Below are positions 1-7,888 of a stretch of DNA of 35,151 bases, piece after piece. Below the pieces are notes generated by a model. The model was given only the letters and a program-made list of their open reading frames with translations, did not search any database and was not told the origin of the DNA. Both the position numbers and the translations under genes were made by a program. Each line of letters begins with the position of its first letter. Within the stretch, counting starts at the first letter, position 1. The stretch is from Solirubrobacterales bacterium (GTDB lineage Bacteria > Actinomycetota > Thermoleophilia > Solirubrobacterales > 70-9), in NCBI GenBank assembly GCA_019456285.1, contig VRUE01000001.1, positions 48,626 through 83,776 of the forward strand, in the 5' to 3' direction.

Positions 1-485
1 CTGAGCAGCAGCAGCCCGACGAAGACGTGGGCGCCGTGCAGCCCGGTGAGGCCGTAGAAGATCGAGCCGAAGGAGAGGTCGCGGGCGCTGAAGCCGATGT
101 GGACGTACTCGTTGATCTGGATGAAGAGGAAGGTCGCGCCGAGCAACCAGGTGAGCACCAGGCCCAGCTTCAGCCCGCTCCGGTTGCCGCGCCGGATCGA
201 CCCCAGCGCATAGTGGACCGTGAAGCTGGAGGAGAAGAGGATCGCCGTGTTGACGCCGGCGACCGCGACCGGCAGCTCGTAGGGATGCGGGGGCCAGGCG
301 GGCGGGTCGACAACGATGCGCAGGAAGAAGTAGGCGGTGAAGAAGGCGCCGAAGAGCATGACCTCGGAGACGATGAAGAGCAGGATCCCCAGCGTCTGGC
401 GATCGATCCGGGAGCTCTGGTGAGCCTCGGGCGGGCCGTGGTGCTCCTCGTGAGGTTGGCCCAGGGCGACGGTCGCGCCCTCCAT
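1..485 (-). CDS. ctaE: Cytochrome c oxidase subunit III (3' end outside window)
   Basis: Subunit III of the aa3/caa3-type terminal oxidase, an integral membrane protein that stabilises subunit I. The visible 161 codons begin with a hydrophilic His/Glu-rich segment. A helix with VSEVMLFGAFF follows, the family's conserved SE(V/I)MxF region, then TAYFFLR, a helix through TWLLGATFLFIQ, and FYGLTGLHGAHV, the typical GxHGxHV signature. The ATG at 485 shares its A with the TGA of the upstream gene (TGATG), implying translational coupling. The C-terminal helices lie beyond the window edge. Identification is firm; only completeness is unknown. Confidence 0.95.
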   Translation of the reverse strand, partial: MEGATVALGQPHEEHHGPPEAHQSSRIDRQTLGILLFIVSEVMLFGAFFTAYFFLRIVVDPPAWPPHPYELPVAVAGVNTAILFSSSFTVHYALGSIRRGNRSGLKLGLVLTWLLGATFLFIQINEYVHIGFSARDLSFGSIFYGLTGLHGAHVFVGLLLL

Positions 486-1360
486 CAGGACTCCTCTCCC
501 TCGGCCACCGCGGCAACGACCGCCGCGGCCGGGCGGCCCACCTCGAGGTGCTCGACCGGCTTCTCGGTGATCTCGCGAACCCTGCCGATCAGGTCCTCCT
601 CCAGCCAGCGCGAGGTCTCCCCCGCGAAGGTCGAGATCAGCACCTCGTCGATCCGGTAGTGCTCGATCGCATTCCGCACCGCGTGGAAGGGTTCGGGGCT
701 CATCGGCTGCCCGGTCGCGTCGACGTCCTCGCGGTAGAGCTCGGCGAGGGTCGAGGCGAGGCCGCGGACGATCTCCGCCTCGGAGACGTCCTCGGTGCGC
801 GGGCAGATGATCGTGTAGCGGTGCGGGCGCTCGTGGGCGCGCTCCTTCAGCCGGCTGACCAGGTCCGGCGTCGCCACCGTCCTGGTGGCGACCACCAGGG
901 TGTGGATCACGTCCCAGCGGATCGAGTCGTCCTCTATCCGCACCGGGATGTGGGTGACGGCGGCATCCGGCTCGAAGCGGTCCCTGGCCCACTCGACCAG
1001 GTCCTTGCGGGCGAAGCCGAAGCGCGTCTCATACAGGCAGGAGAGCAGCACCTCGCCCGGCTCGTGGGCGCGCACCGCGTCGTCGAGGGCCAGCGCCGGG
1101 TCGGGGTCCATCACCTCGCCGACCGACTCGATCCCGAACTCGGACAGCACCGACATCGTCACCTCGACCCGGGCCCGGGCGGCGTCGCGCAGCTCGCCGG
1201 AGTCGACCAGCTGGCCGACCGCCGGCTGGTTCTGCGGCGCGGCGACGGCGACAAAGGGAACCCGCTCGACCCGCTCGCGGACCGCCTGCAGCAGCTTCCG
1301 CCCGCCGGCCACCTCGTTGAGGAAGACCAGCAGCGGCGCGGCATCGACGGCGGCGCTCAT
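485..1360 (-). CDS. Tandem Usp-like domain protein inside the cox operon
   Basis: A 291-residue soluble protein made of two similar alpha/beta halves (about residues 8-145 and 150-285). Each has a hydrophobic first strand (PLLVFLNEV; HTLVVATRT), a helix, a second strand (VPFVAVAAP; RYTIICPR) and a late strand-loop (EVLLSCLYE; EVLISTFAG) followed by an aromatic/acidic helix. This pattern resembles universal-stress-protein folds, but no clear nucleotide-binding glycine loop is visible, so the family call is tentative. Its ATG overlaps the ctaD stop (ATGA) and its stop overlaps the ctaE start. It is therefore made together with the oxidase and could assist its assembly or regulation (inference). 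Confidence 0.75.
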   Translation of the reverse strand: MSAAVDAAPLLVFLNEVAGGRKLLQAVRERVERVPFVAVAAPQNQPAVGQLVDSGELRDAARARVEVTMSVLSEFGIESVGEVMDPDPALALDDAVRAHEPGEVLLSCLYETRFGFARKDLVEWARDRFEPDAAVTHIPVRIEDDSIRWDVIHTLVVATRTVATPDLVSRLKERAHERPHRYTIICPRTEDVSEAEIVRGLASTLAELYREDVDATGQPMSPEPFHAVRNAIEHYRIDEVLISTFAGETSRWLEEDLIGRVREITEKPVEHLEVGRPAAAVVAAVAEGEES

Positions 1361-3261
1361 CTCGAGCCCATCACGGTTGGCCGTGGCTCCGGCACCTCGG
1401 CCCCGTCGTCGGCCATGATCGCGTGCCGGGCGCCGGGGACGCCGAACTCGTAGGGCCCGCCGACCACCCGCGGGATCTGGTCGAAGTTGAAGATCGGCGG
1501 CGGCGAGGAAACCTGCCACTCGATCGTCTTCGCCCGCCACGGGTTGGCCTCGGCGCGCGGCCCGAAGCGCCAGCTGACGATCATGTTGTAGAGGAAGACG
1601 AGCTGGACGGCGCCGAGGACGAAGGCGAAGACGCTGATCAGCAGGTTCCAGTCGCCGAACTGGGCGGCGTAGTCGGCGACGCGTCGCGGCATCCCGTTCA
1701 TGCCGATCCAGTGCATCGGAATGAAGGTGCCCCAGGTTCCAACCAGCGTCCCCCAGAAATGGACCCGGCCGAGCTTCTCGTCGTACATCCGCCCGGTCAT
1801 CTTCGGGAACCAGTGGTAGATGCCGGCGAAGATCGTGAAGACCGAGCCGCCGAAGAGCACGAAGTGGATGTGGGCGACGACGAAGTAGGTGTCAGAGACG
1901 TGGATGTCGAGCGGCACCATGCCCAGCATGACGCCGCTGATCCCGCCAACCGTGAAGGTGACGATAAAGGCGAGCGCGAACAGCATCGACGTCGAGTAGG
2001 TGTGGATCTTGCCGAAGAAGAGGGTCCCCAGCCAGGAGAAGATCTTGATCCCGGTCGGCACGGCGATCAGCAGCGTCGTGATCATCATCGGCACCCGCAG
2101 CCAGCTGAACATCCCGGCGACGAACATGTGGTGCGCCCAGACCGAGTAGCTGAGCACGACGATGCCGAGCAGGGCCAGCGCCATCAGCCGGTAGCCGAAA
2201 ATCGGTTTGCGGGCGTGGGTCGAGATCACCTCGGAGATGATCCCGAACCCGGGCAGCATCATGATGTAGACGGCGGGGTGCGAGTAGAACCAGAAGATGT
2301 GCTGGTAGCTGATCACGTCGCCGCCGCCGGCGGCCTGGAAGAAATTGGTGCCCAGGGTACGGTCGAAAAGGACCATGAACTGGACGCCGGCGATGAACGG
2401 GGTCGCGGCGATGACCAGCATCGAGGTCGAGAGGTTGGCCCAAACCAGCAGCGGCATTCGCCAGAAGTTCATCCCCGGCGCGCGCATGGTGACGATCGTC
2501 ACAAGGAAGTTGAGAGCGGTGGCGATAGAGGACGCCCCGGCGAACTGCACGCCGAGGTTGAAGAACGACTGCCCCAGCGGCGCCCCTGTCGAGAGCGGCG
2601 CGTAGCCGGTCCAGCCGGTGCCGAAGGCGCCACCCGGCGCCAGGAAGCTGCCGATGAAGAGCAGGCCGGCGATCGGCAGCATCCAGAAGCTGAGCGCGTT
2701 GAGCCGTGGGAAGGCCATGTCCGGCGCACCGATCATCAACGGCAGCACGTAGTTGGCGATCCCGGCGAAGATCGGTACGACGACTACGAAGATCATGATC
2801 GCGGCGTGGGTCGAGAAGAGGCCGTTGAAGGTGGCGGCGTCGACGAATTGCGTGCCCGGCTGGCTGAGCTCGGCCCGGATCAGCATCGCCAGCAGGCCGG
2901 CGATGAAGAAGAAGAAGAGGGTGGTGACGATGTACTGGATGCCGATCACCTTGTGATCGGTGTTGAAGCGGAAGTAGTCGCGCCAGCTCTTGGCGCCGTG
3001 CTGGGAATGGTCCTCGGGAATCGTCGGCATCCCGGCGGCCCAGCGCAGCCAGTAGTCGAAGCAACCGAAGCCGGCCAGGAAGCCGAACGGCCCGGTGATC
3101 AGCGGCACGACCACCTGCGGGTAGCCGGTCTGCTCGGTCTGGAAGGCGGGAAGCCCCGAGGCGGCGCGCAGTGCGACGACCAGGCCGACGCCAAACGCCG
3201 CGGCCAGCACAGCGCCGAGCGCTCCCCGGATCCATCCGGGTCGCTTGATCGCAGCCGCCAT
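1357..3261 (-). CDS. ctaD: Cytochrome c oxidase subunit I, A2-type
   Basis: Catalytic haem-copper subunit (634 aa) reducing O2 to water and pumping protons. Visible ligands are H152 (low-spin haem), H328 and Y332 (CuB and cross-linked Tyr), H377 and H378 (CuB), H464 (high-spin haem) and H466 (low-spin haem). The K-channel Lys is K405 in VPTGIKIFSW, and the D-channel Asp is D181 in GAPDMAFPRLN. Helix VI reads YSHPAVYI: the usual channel Glu is replaced by Ala330 with Tyr-Ser upstream, the hallmark of A2-type oxidases. The core begins near residue 95 (FNTDHKVIG), so about 95 extra N-terminal residues with two predicted helices precede it. The ATG at 3261 follows a weak GGGACGGG ribosome site. 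Confidence 0.97.
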   Translation of the reverse strand: MAAAIKRPGWIRGALGAVLAAAFGVGLVVALRAASGLPAFQTEQTGYPQVVVPLITGPFGFLAGFGCFDYWLRWAAGMPTIPEDHSQHGAKSWRDYFRFNTDHKVIGIQYIVTTLFFFFIAGLLAMLIRAELSQPGTQFVDAATFNGLFSTHAAIMIFVVVVPIFAGIANYVLPLMIGAPDMAFPRLNALSFWMLPIAGLLFIGSFLAPGGAFGTGWTGYAPLSTGAPLGQSFFNLGVQFAGASSIATALNFLVTIVTMRAPGMNFWRMPLLVWANLSTSMLVIAATPFIAGVQFMVLFDRTLGTNFFQAAGGGDVISYQHIFWFYSHPAVYIMMLPGFGIISEVISTHARKPIFGYRLMALALLGIVVLSYSVWAHHMFVAGMFSWLRVPMMITTLLIAVPTGIKIFSWLGTLFFGKIHTYSTSMLFALAFIVTFTVGGISGVMLGMVPLDIHVSDTYFVVAHIHFVLFGGSVFTIFAGIYHWFPKMTGRMYDEKLGRVHFWGTLVGTWGTFIPMHWIGMNGMPRRVADYAAQFGDWNLLISVFAFVLGAVQLVFLYNMIVSWRFGPRAEANPWRAKTIEWQVSSPPPIFNFDQIPRVVGGPYEFGVPGARHAIMADDGAEVPEPRPTVMGSR

Positions 3262-3304
3262 CTAGTCGCCCGTCCCTGGACGAGCCACTAGAGAATCGCC
3301 TCCA

Positions 3305-4096
3305 TCATGCGCCGCCCGCGCCGAGCGGCACTGGGTTCGCCTCCGTGTCCCGGACGATCGACTCCGCCAAGGGCTGGGGCACCTTCTCCTTCAGCCCCCC
3401 CACCCATTCGCGGAACTCGGCCGGCGGCTCGGCCACGACCTTGGCCCGCATCGTGGCATGGCCGAAGCCGCACAGCTCGGTGCAGATCAGCTGGTAGACG
3501 CCGGCCCTGTTGGGGGTGACGATGGCGGTCGTCGTGATGCCCGGCACGTTGTCTTTCTTGATCCGCCACTCGGGCACCCAGAAGGAGTGGATCACGTCCT
3601 GGGCGTGCATCTTGAAGTGGACCTGGCGGCCGAGCGGCACATGCAGCTCGCCCTCCGACCAGACGTTGTCCTTGCCCGGGTAGCCGAAGCTCCAGGCGAA
3701 CTGCTGGGAGAAGACGTCGACCGTGAGCGGGTTCTCGGCCGGCTGTTCGATGTCGCGCAGGACCGACCAGCTGTAGCCGGCGCCGAAGAGGACGATCACA
3801 GTCGGAATCAGCGTCCAGGCGACCTCCAGCCGCGTGTTGCCGTGGATCGGCTCGCCGTCGGACTCGTCGCCGGGCTTGGCTTTGAATTTCCACAGCGCGT
3901 AGAAGAGCATCACGACCACCAGCGAGAAGAAGAAGGCCGAGACGACGATCGTCACGCTGAGGAGGTCGTCGATCTTCACCGCCGCCGTCGAGGCCTGCTG
4001 GCCGTCCCAGCCGATCGGGAGCATCACCGCCGAGATCGCTGCGGTCATCGCAACGGTGGCGGCGAGCATCTTCGCTATCGGGAGGCGGCCCAGCAT
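3305..4096 (-). CDS. ctaC: Cytochrome c oxidase subunit II
   Basis: Subunit II (263 aa) accepts electrons from cytochrome c through the binuclear CuA centre. Hydrophobic segments lie at about 8-28 (signal or anchor), 44-67 and 91-111, followed by the periplasmic-side cupredoxin domain. The CuA ligands are all present: H170 in VIHSFW, then C205, E207, C209, H213 and M216 in the CTELCGFGHATM stretch. No C-terminal haem-binding CxxCH is present, so this is not a caa3-type fused subunit despite the A2-type subunit I. The gene begins 15 nt after the glycosyltransferase stop and precedes ctaD by 43 nt. Confidence 0.96.
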   Translation of the reverse strand: MLGRLPIAKMLAATVAMTAAISAVMLPIGWDGQQASTAAVKIDDLLSVTIVVSAFFFSLVVVMLFYALWKFKAKPGDESDGEPIHGNTRLEVAWTLIPTVIVLFGAGYSWSVLRDIEQPAENPLTVDVFSQQFAWSFGYPGKDNVWSEGELHVPLGRQVHFKMHAQDVIHSFWVPEWRIKKDNVPGITTTAIVTPNRAGVYQLICTELCGFGHATMRAKVVAEPPAEFREWVGGLKEKVPQPLAESIVRDTEANPVPLGAGGA

Positions 4097-4111
4097 CGGC
4101 GAGGGCGCATT

Positions 4112-5569
4112 CTACGCAAGCGGCAGACGACCAAGCTCGCCCTGCGAGGCGGCGATGGCGCCGCGGGCGACGCCCTCCCAGCTCCACAGCCGGCGCGCCG
4201 TACCGACCAGCGCCTCGCGGGCAGATGCGCGCTCCACCCCGGGCAGGGCCAGCCAGGCGTTCAGCCGCTCGGCGATCGCCTCGACCGCCCCCTCCTGCAC
4301 CGGGAATGAGGTCAGCCTGCCGATCGGCGGCGGCAGTGCCGCGGCGAGCTGACGCGACACCTCGCGCATCCCCGAGTGGTCGGCCGAGACCGGCAGCGCC
4401 CCGCAGGCGGCGGCCTCCACGGCAACCATCCCGAAGGCCTCCGGGAAGGTGCTCGGCATGACCAGGGCCTCGGCGTGCGGCAGCAGCTCCGCCACCTCGT
4501 GGTGCTCCAGGCGGCCGACCAGCTCGACCGTGCCGCCGGCGTCCTCTGCCGTCTCGATGTAGCCGGGCGGGGGATTGTCGAGAAATGCGCTCAGGATCGG
4601 CAGCGGCTCCGCGGAACCGCCCTCGAGGCCACGCCCGAGCCGCGCCACCTGACGCGCATCCTCCAGGTCGCCGCGGTCCAGCGCCCCCAACAACCGCCGC
4701 AGTCCCTCTTCGTACTCGCCGAACCCGGCCACCTGCAACCGCGCGCCCGGGTGCTTCGCTCTCACCAGCGGCCAGGCGGCGAGAAGCAGGTCGACGCCCT
4801 TGGAGACGATCAGCTTGCCGACGAAGACGACGAGGGGCTCGGGGGGCTGGGTGGGGGTTCCGCTTAACTTTTCCGGTGTGGCGTTGGCGCTCGGCCGCAA
4901 CCGCCCTGCCGGAAAAGTACAAGACGCTCCACCCCCACCCAGCCCCCCGCACGACCCGCCGGTAGGGGCGGCGGGGCTGAACTCCTCGGTGTCGACGCCG
5001 GGGGGGCCGAGGCGCGTCTTCTCTCGCAGGCCGGGGACATCCGGCAGCGTCTCCCAGAGGGACTCGGCGGTGTGGCGGGATCCCACGAGCACGCCGGAGG
5101 CAGCCGCCATGCCCTCCTCCGCGTAGGGCAGGAAGCGGGGGTTGGGCTTGACCGTGTACTCCAGGGCGGAGCCGTGGATCTTGGCCGCGAAGGGACCGAC
5201 CCCGGCTCGGGCCAGGATCGCCGGGCCCATGACCAGGTGGCTGGCCAGGGCGGCATCGATCCCCCCCGCGGCCGCGGCGACCTCGCGGACGGCCGCGACG
5301 TTCGCCTCGGTGTAGCGATCCAGCTCCTCCTCGCTCAGCTCGGGGAACGCCTTCACCTCGAAGCCCTCGTAGGGGTCCTTGACGTAGACCGGCAGCAGGC
5401 CGCCGATGTCTGGGACGTGGATCCGGACGCCTTCCAGATCAGTGTCGCGGTCCTGGCAGAGCAGGTGGACCTCGTGGCCGAGCCGGGCGAGGGCCCGGGC
5501 GAGGTTGGCGTTGTAGATGTTGCTGCCGGTGCCGCGCAGCATGTAGCCGTGGAAGATAAGGACCTTCAT
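4112..5569 (-). CDS. Family 4 glycosyltransferase with in-frame palindromic insert
   Basis: Retaining GT-B glycosyltransferase, 485 aa from the ATG at 5569, which follows a good ribosome site (AGGGG, 5 nt before). The N-terminal Rossmann domain begins MKVLIFHGYMLRGTGSN. The C-terminal donor-binding domain begins VVFVGKLIVSKGVDLLL near residue 247 and carries the GT4 E-x7-E motif in PEAFGMVAVEAAACG (E377 and E385). Residues 208-243, at the interdomain linker, are a Gly/Pro-rich segment encoded entirely by a 108-bp palindrome. A longer alpha-4-like start at 5680 is unlikely because it would run through the divergent promoter region. Donor and acceptor cannot be told. It could be co-transcribed with ctaC 15 nt downstream. 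Confidence 0.9.
   Translation of the reverse strand: MKVLIFHGYMLRGTGSNIYNANLARALARLGHEVHLLCQDRDTDLEGVRIHVPDIGGLLPVYVKDPYEGFEVKAFPELSEEELDRYTEANVAAVREVAAAAGGIDAALASHLVMGPAILARAGVGPFAAKIHGSALEYTVKPNPRFLPYAEEGMAAASGVLVGSRHTAESLWETLPDVPGLREKTRLGPPGVDTEEFSPAAPTGGSCGGLGGGGASCTFPAGRLRPSANATPEKLSGTPTQPPEPLVVFVGKLIVSKGVDLLLAAWPLVRAKHPGARLQVAGFGEYEEGLRRLLGALDRGDLEDARQVARLGRGLEGGSAEPLPILSAFLDNPPPGYIETAEDAGGTVELVGRLEHHEVAELLPHAEALVMPSTFPEAFGMVAVEAAACGALPVSADHSGMREVSRQLAAALPPPIGRLTSFPVQEGAVEAIAERLNAWLALPGVERASAREALVGTARRLWSWEGVARGAIAASQGELGRLPLA
4841..4948. repeat. 108-bp palindromic element read in frame inside the glycosyltransferase
   Basis: The outer arms are a perfect 18-bp inverted repeat (ggggggctgggtgggggt at 4841-4858, its complement at 4931-4948). 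The inner arms are a perfect 10-bp inverted repeat (acttttccgg at 4867-4876, its complement at 4909-4918). The middle (about 4879-4908) is an imperfect stem. The total length is exactly 36 codons and keeps the reading frame, adding residues 208-243. Such behaviour is known for protein-coding palindromic elements such as those of Rickettsia. That this one was inserted is inferred. Confidence 0.75.
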
Positions 5570-5680
5570 GTGACCCCTAGTGATTGATTCCAAATCCCCG
5601 CCGCCCCCGGACGCGGGAGCGGGGACCATCCATATCTGATTCTCCGGGCCCCCGCGGGAACGGGGGAGGCGGCGGCTCAC

Positions 5681-5686
5681 TATTCT
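5681..5686 (+). promoter_or_regulatory. Probable leaderless -10 box of the zinc-ribbon gene
   Basis: TATTCT fits the actinobacterial TANNNT -10 element and ends 8 nt before the ATG at 5695. No Shine-Dalgarno sequence precedes that ATG, so transcription probably starts at or next to it. No convincing -35 element is visible. Confidence 0.4.
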
Positions 5687-5694
5687 GAGCGTCG

Positions 5695-5967
5695 ATGAAC
5701 AAGCGGCAGATCTACCGGATGCGGGCGCCGGCCTCGGGCCGCGAGGCGCTCGCCGCCGCCGAGCCGGGCACCATCTATCTCGACCGGGAGACTGGCGAGG
5801 GGATGGAGCCGGTCGCGATGGTGCTGCCGCTCGCCCCCTCCGCCTCGGCCCTGCCGCGCACGCCGGACAACCTGCGCGCCTGCCGCCGCTGCGACCAGCT
5901 GATCGGCCTCGACGTCAGCGACTGCCCCTACTGCGGGCTGCGCCAAGAGGCACTGGACGGCGGCTAG
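5695..5967 (+). CDS. Small zinc-ribbon protein of unknown function
   Basis: A 90-residue protein whose C-terminal part carries two CxxC knuckles (C63-x2-C66 and C77-x2-C80, the second as CPYCG). This is a typical four-Cys zinc ribbon. The first 60 residues have no recognisable domain. The ATG at 5695 lies just after a TATTCT box, suggesting a leaderless mRNA. Its stop interlocks with the stop of the convergent gene (the shared bases CTAG at 5964-5967). Zinc binding is inferred from the motif; function is unknown. Confidence 0.8.
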   Translation: MNKRQIYRMRAPASGREALAAAEPGTIYLDRETGEGMEPVAMVLPLAPSASALPRTPDNLRACRRCDQLIGLDVSDCPYCGLRQEALDGG

Positions 5968-6746
5968 CGGCGGGGGTCAGGGGAGAGAAGCTCCAGCGAA
6001 TAGCTCTCGCTGTAGCGTCCGCTACCCAGGATGTCGAAGCTTGCCTCGATGCTGACCGTTCTCCGCAGGAGCAGGCCATCCAAGCGGCGCCGCCATTCGT
6101 TGCGCTCGCCCGTCCCAGAGTTTTCCCCTTCGAGCACGATGTTCGACCTTGTGTGCGCGGCATCGAAAACCCGGCCGGCGACCTTGACTCTCTCGACCCC
6201 CATCATTCGAGTCGCGTTCGAGATCGAGCCATTCCTGGAGGCGCACTTGGTCACCCAGCGCATCCCCGCCCGCAGCTCCGAGGCATCTGGCAGCGTGCCC
6301 CCTTTGCAGGCGTAGGACATAGCTTTCGTTACGCCGAAGAACTCGTGATGTTCGCGCAACGACTTGAGTCGGAGGCCCGTCGCTTCCCGGCAGACCTCCG
6401 CCTCGGTCCAACGCTCTGTCAATACCTGCCATCGCTCCTCCACCCCGCAGGATGCCGGGGCGATGGCGATCGTCGAGACGCCCCCGTAGTCGTGACCCGT
6501 GCTCAAGATCGCCGTATCCAGATTCTCACCGCCGCGAGTCGCGTAGCGGTACACCCCAAGCTCGGGAAACCCGGGGACACGGTCGAGACGGTTGGCGTAC
6601 CGCTCCACGTCCCGCCGGAACATCAGTAGCGCCTGGCCGGCTGTGGCCCTGGCGGTGTTGTCGCGGGGGAAGTGCTTCCAGGCGTAAACGGCGCCTCCGA
6701 TGACCAGCGCAACCACTGCCAGGGCGATGTAGCGACGGCGCGACAC
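5964..6746 (-). CDS. Membrane-anchored extracytoplasmic protein, unknown function
   Basis: A 260-residue protein with an RRR start and one hydrophobic segment (about residues 6-22), then a soluble domain with four Cys that could form disulfides outside the cell. The C-terminal section (EWRRRLDGLLLRRTVS through YSESYSLELLSPDP) looks like the beta-strand end of actinobacterial envelope proteins that I cannot name precisely. The start is GTG at 6746, 26 nt downstream of the neighbouring gene's stop, so the two may be co-transcribed. AT-rich sequence just upstream (6751-6775) could hold a promoter. Confidence 0.7.
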   Translation of the reverse strand: MSRRRYIALAVVALVIGGAVYAWKHFPRDNTARATAGQALLMFRRDVERYANRLDRVPGFPELGVYRYATRGGENLDTAILSTGHDYGGVSTIAIAPASCGVEERWQVLTERWTEAEVCREATGLRLKSLREHHEFFGVTKAMSYACKGGTLPDASELRAGMRWVTKCASRNGSISNATRMMGVERVKVAGRVFDAAHTRSNIVLEGENSGTGERNEWRRRLDGLLLRRTVSIEASFDILGSGRYSESYSLELLSPDPRR

Positions 6747-6772
6747 CGTGTCCCAACTTAATCAACTAACTG

Positions 6773-7537
6773 TTAAGGCTTCTTGACGACGGTCGCCGTG
6801 TAGAGCAGGCGGGCGTTGGAGTAGTAGCAGCCGTAGACCTTGGTCTTGCCGACGCCCTGCTGGGGGTGGCCACCCCGGATGTCGGCCTTGGAGGAGCAGT
6901 GTTTCCGCCTGCGGCTGCCGCGCCAGGTGTCTTTGTCGGAGACGTTGAAGGCGAACATCGGCGCCCAGGTCGGCACCGTGAGGGCGATCACCTGGCCGCG
7001 GAGGACGGTGAGCGGGTGATCGAGGGCAAAGGTCACAGTGCTGCCGAAGTAGCGGTTGAGGACCTGGAGCGGGCTCTGGCGGACCAGCCTGTAGCGGGGC
7101 GGCTTGGAGTCCCCGACCGGGCGCAGGACGCCGATCCGGGCCTTCGACGGACTGCCGAGGAAGTCGTTGAAGAAGCCGACCTCGTCGGCGGTCGTCGCTG
7201 TGTCCTTCCTCGAGGGGCGCGAGAGGGAGATCGACCAGGCGACGATCTTGCCGTCGAACGGCGCCTCGAAAGGACGCGCCTCCCCTGCCGCCCGCGCCTG
7301 GAAGCCGGTGACATGACCCTCGACGCGGCAGGGGACGATCTCGACGTCGTTGACGATTTTCCCGGGGCACGAGGGACGGGGCGTGGAGGAGGTCTTGCCG
7401 AGCACGATGACGCGGGCCGGGGCCGAATCGGCGGCTCCCGGCCAGATCGCAACGACCAGCGCCGCGAGCATGCAGGCGAGGCTCGCCGCGGTCAGCGAAC
7501 TCGCCCTGCCGGGTGGGTTTTGGGCTGCTCTGAGCAA
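6773..7537 (-). CDS. Secreted protein of unknown function
   Basis: A secreted protein with a hydrophobic stretch (LTAASLACMLAALVVAIW) and a likely signal-peptidase site after AADSAPA. The mature part has paired cysteines (SCPG ... EIVPC; KHC ... YGCYY) and repeated short beta-like segments such as DGKIVAWSISLSRP and GQVIALTVPTWAPMFA. It looks like a conserved Solirubrobacterales secreted family, recalled from memory and not checked. Start choice is uncertain: the TTG at 7537 gives 254 aa with a basic n-region and a weak AGGTTGAG ribosome site. The ATG at 7471 gives 232 aa but lacks a basic n-region. Confidence 0.65.
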   Translation of the reverse strand: MLRAAQNPPGRASSLTAASLACMLAALVVAIWPGAADSAPARVIVLGKTSSTPRPSCPGKIVNDVEIVPCRVEGHVTGFQARAAGEARPFEAPFDGKIVAWSISLSRPSRKDTATTADEVGFFNDFLGSPSKARIGVLRPVGDSKPPRYRLVRQSPLQVLNRYFGSTVTFALDHPLTVLRGQVIALTVPTWAPMFAFNVSDKDTWRGSRRRKHCSSKADIRGGHPQQGVGKTKVYGCYYSNARLLYTATVVKKP

Positions 7538-7693
7538 GATCTCAACCTGCAACCCGGCTGCTTCGCCAGGGTTGCGGCCCGGATTCTGCCGCCGCCGGCG
7601 CGGGAATGCAGCGTGCGGCGCCCCCCTGCACGATCCCGGCCAGCGGAACACGACGTTCGGCGAGCAACGCCCCTCGGTAGGGTTGCCGCCGAT

Positions 7694-7888
7694 ATGGAGG
7701 CCACGGACCGCGCAGCTGAGTTCATCCCCGCCGGCCTCGCCTCGCTCGGGATCGAGGCCGACGAGGTGGACCTGGCCGTGATCAGCGCCGCGCACCAGAT
7801 GTTCTGGCCCGCGATCCGCGATCTGCTCTCCCTCGACGTCAGCGGGGTCGAGCCGGAGCGCTGTCCCGACCTCTCCAGGGCACCGTGA
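7694..7888 (+). CDS. AtzG-like small amidotransferase/amidase partner (DUF4089-like)
   Basis: A 64-residue helical protein that resembles DUF4089/AtzG-like small subunits, which partner amidase-family enzymes as GatC partners GatA. The cues are its size, the helix spacing (about residues 8-20 and 24-50, including LGIEADEVDLAVISAAH) and the position immediately before an amidase gene. Its TGA overlaps the GTG start of that amidase (GTGA), so the two are translationally coupled. The ATG at 7694 lies 10 nt after a TAGGGT box. The family assignment rests on short similarity plus context, so it is moderate. Confidence 0.65.
   Translation: MEATDRAAEFIPAGLASLGIEADEVDLAVISAAHQMFWPAIRDLLSLDVSGVEPERCPDLSRAP

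Noticed and set aside
1423-3291. A long open frame on the plus strand opposite ctaD
   Set aside because: It is the antisense of a clear cytochrome oxidase gene, with Asp/Glu/Arg/His-rich sequence typical of reverse-frame reading in high-GC DNA; no family resemblance.
3288-4952. A 554-codon minus-strand frame spanning ctaC and the end of the glycosyltransferase
   Set aside because: It overlaps two well-supported genes in another frame and has low-complexity Arg/Gly/Ala sequence.
7510-7600. Possible tRNA or tRNA-like element (one reading gives a SEQDLNLQP-like peptide, plus a GCAACCC/GGGTTGC hairpin at 7549-7575)
   Set aside because: No T-loop of the GGTTCGAATCC type and no cloverleaf can be formed; only an isolated 7-bp hairpin remains.
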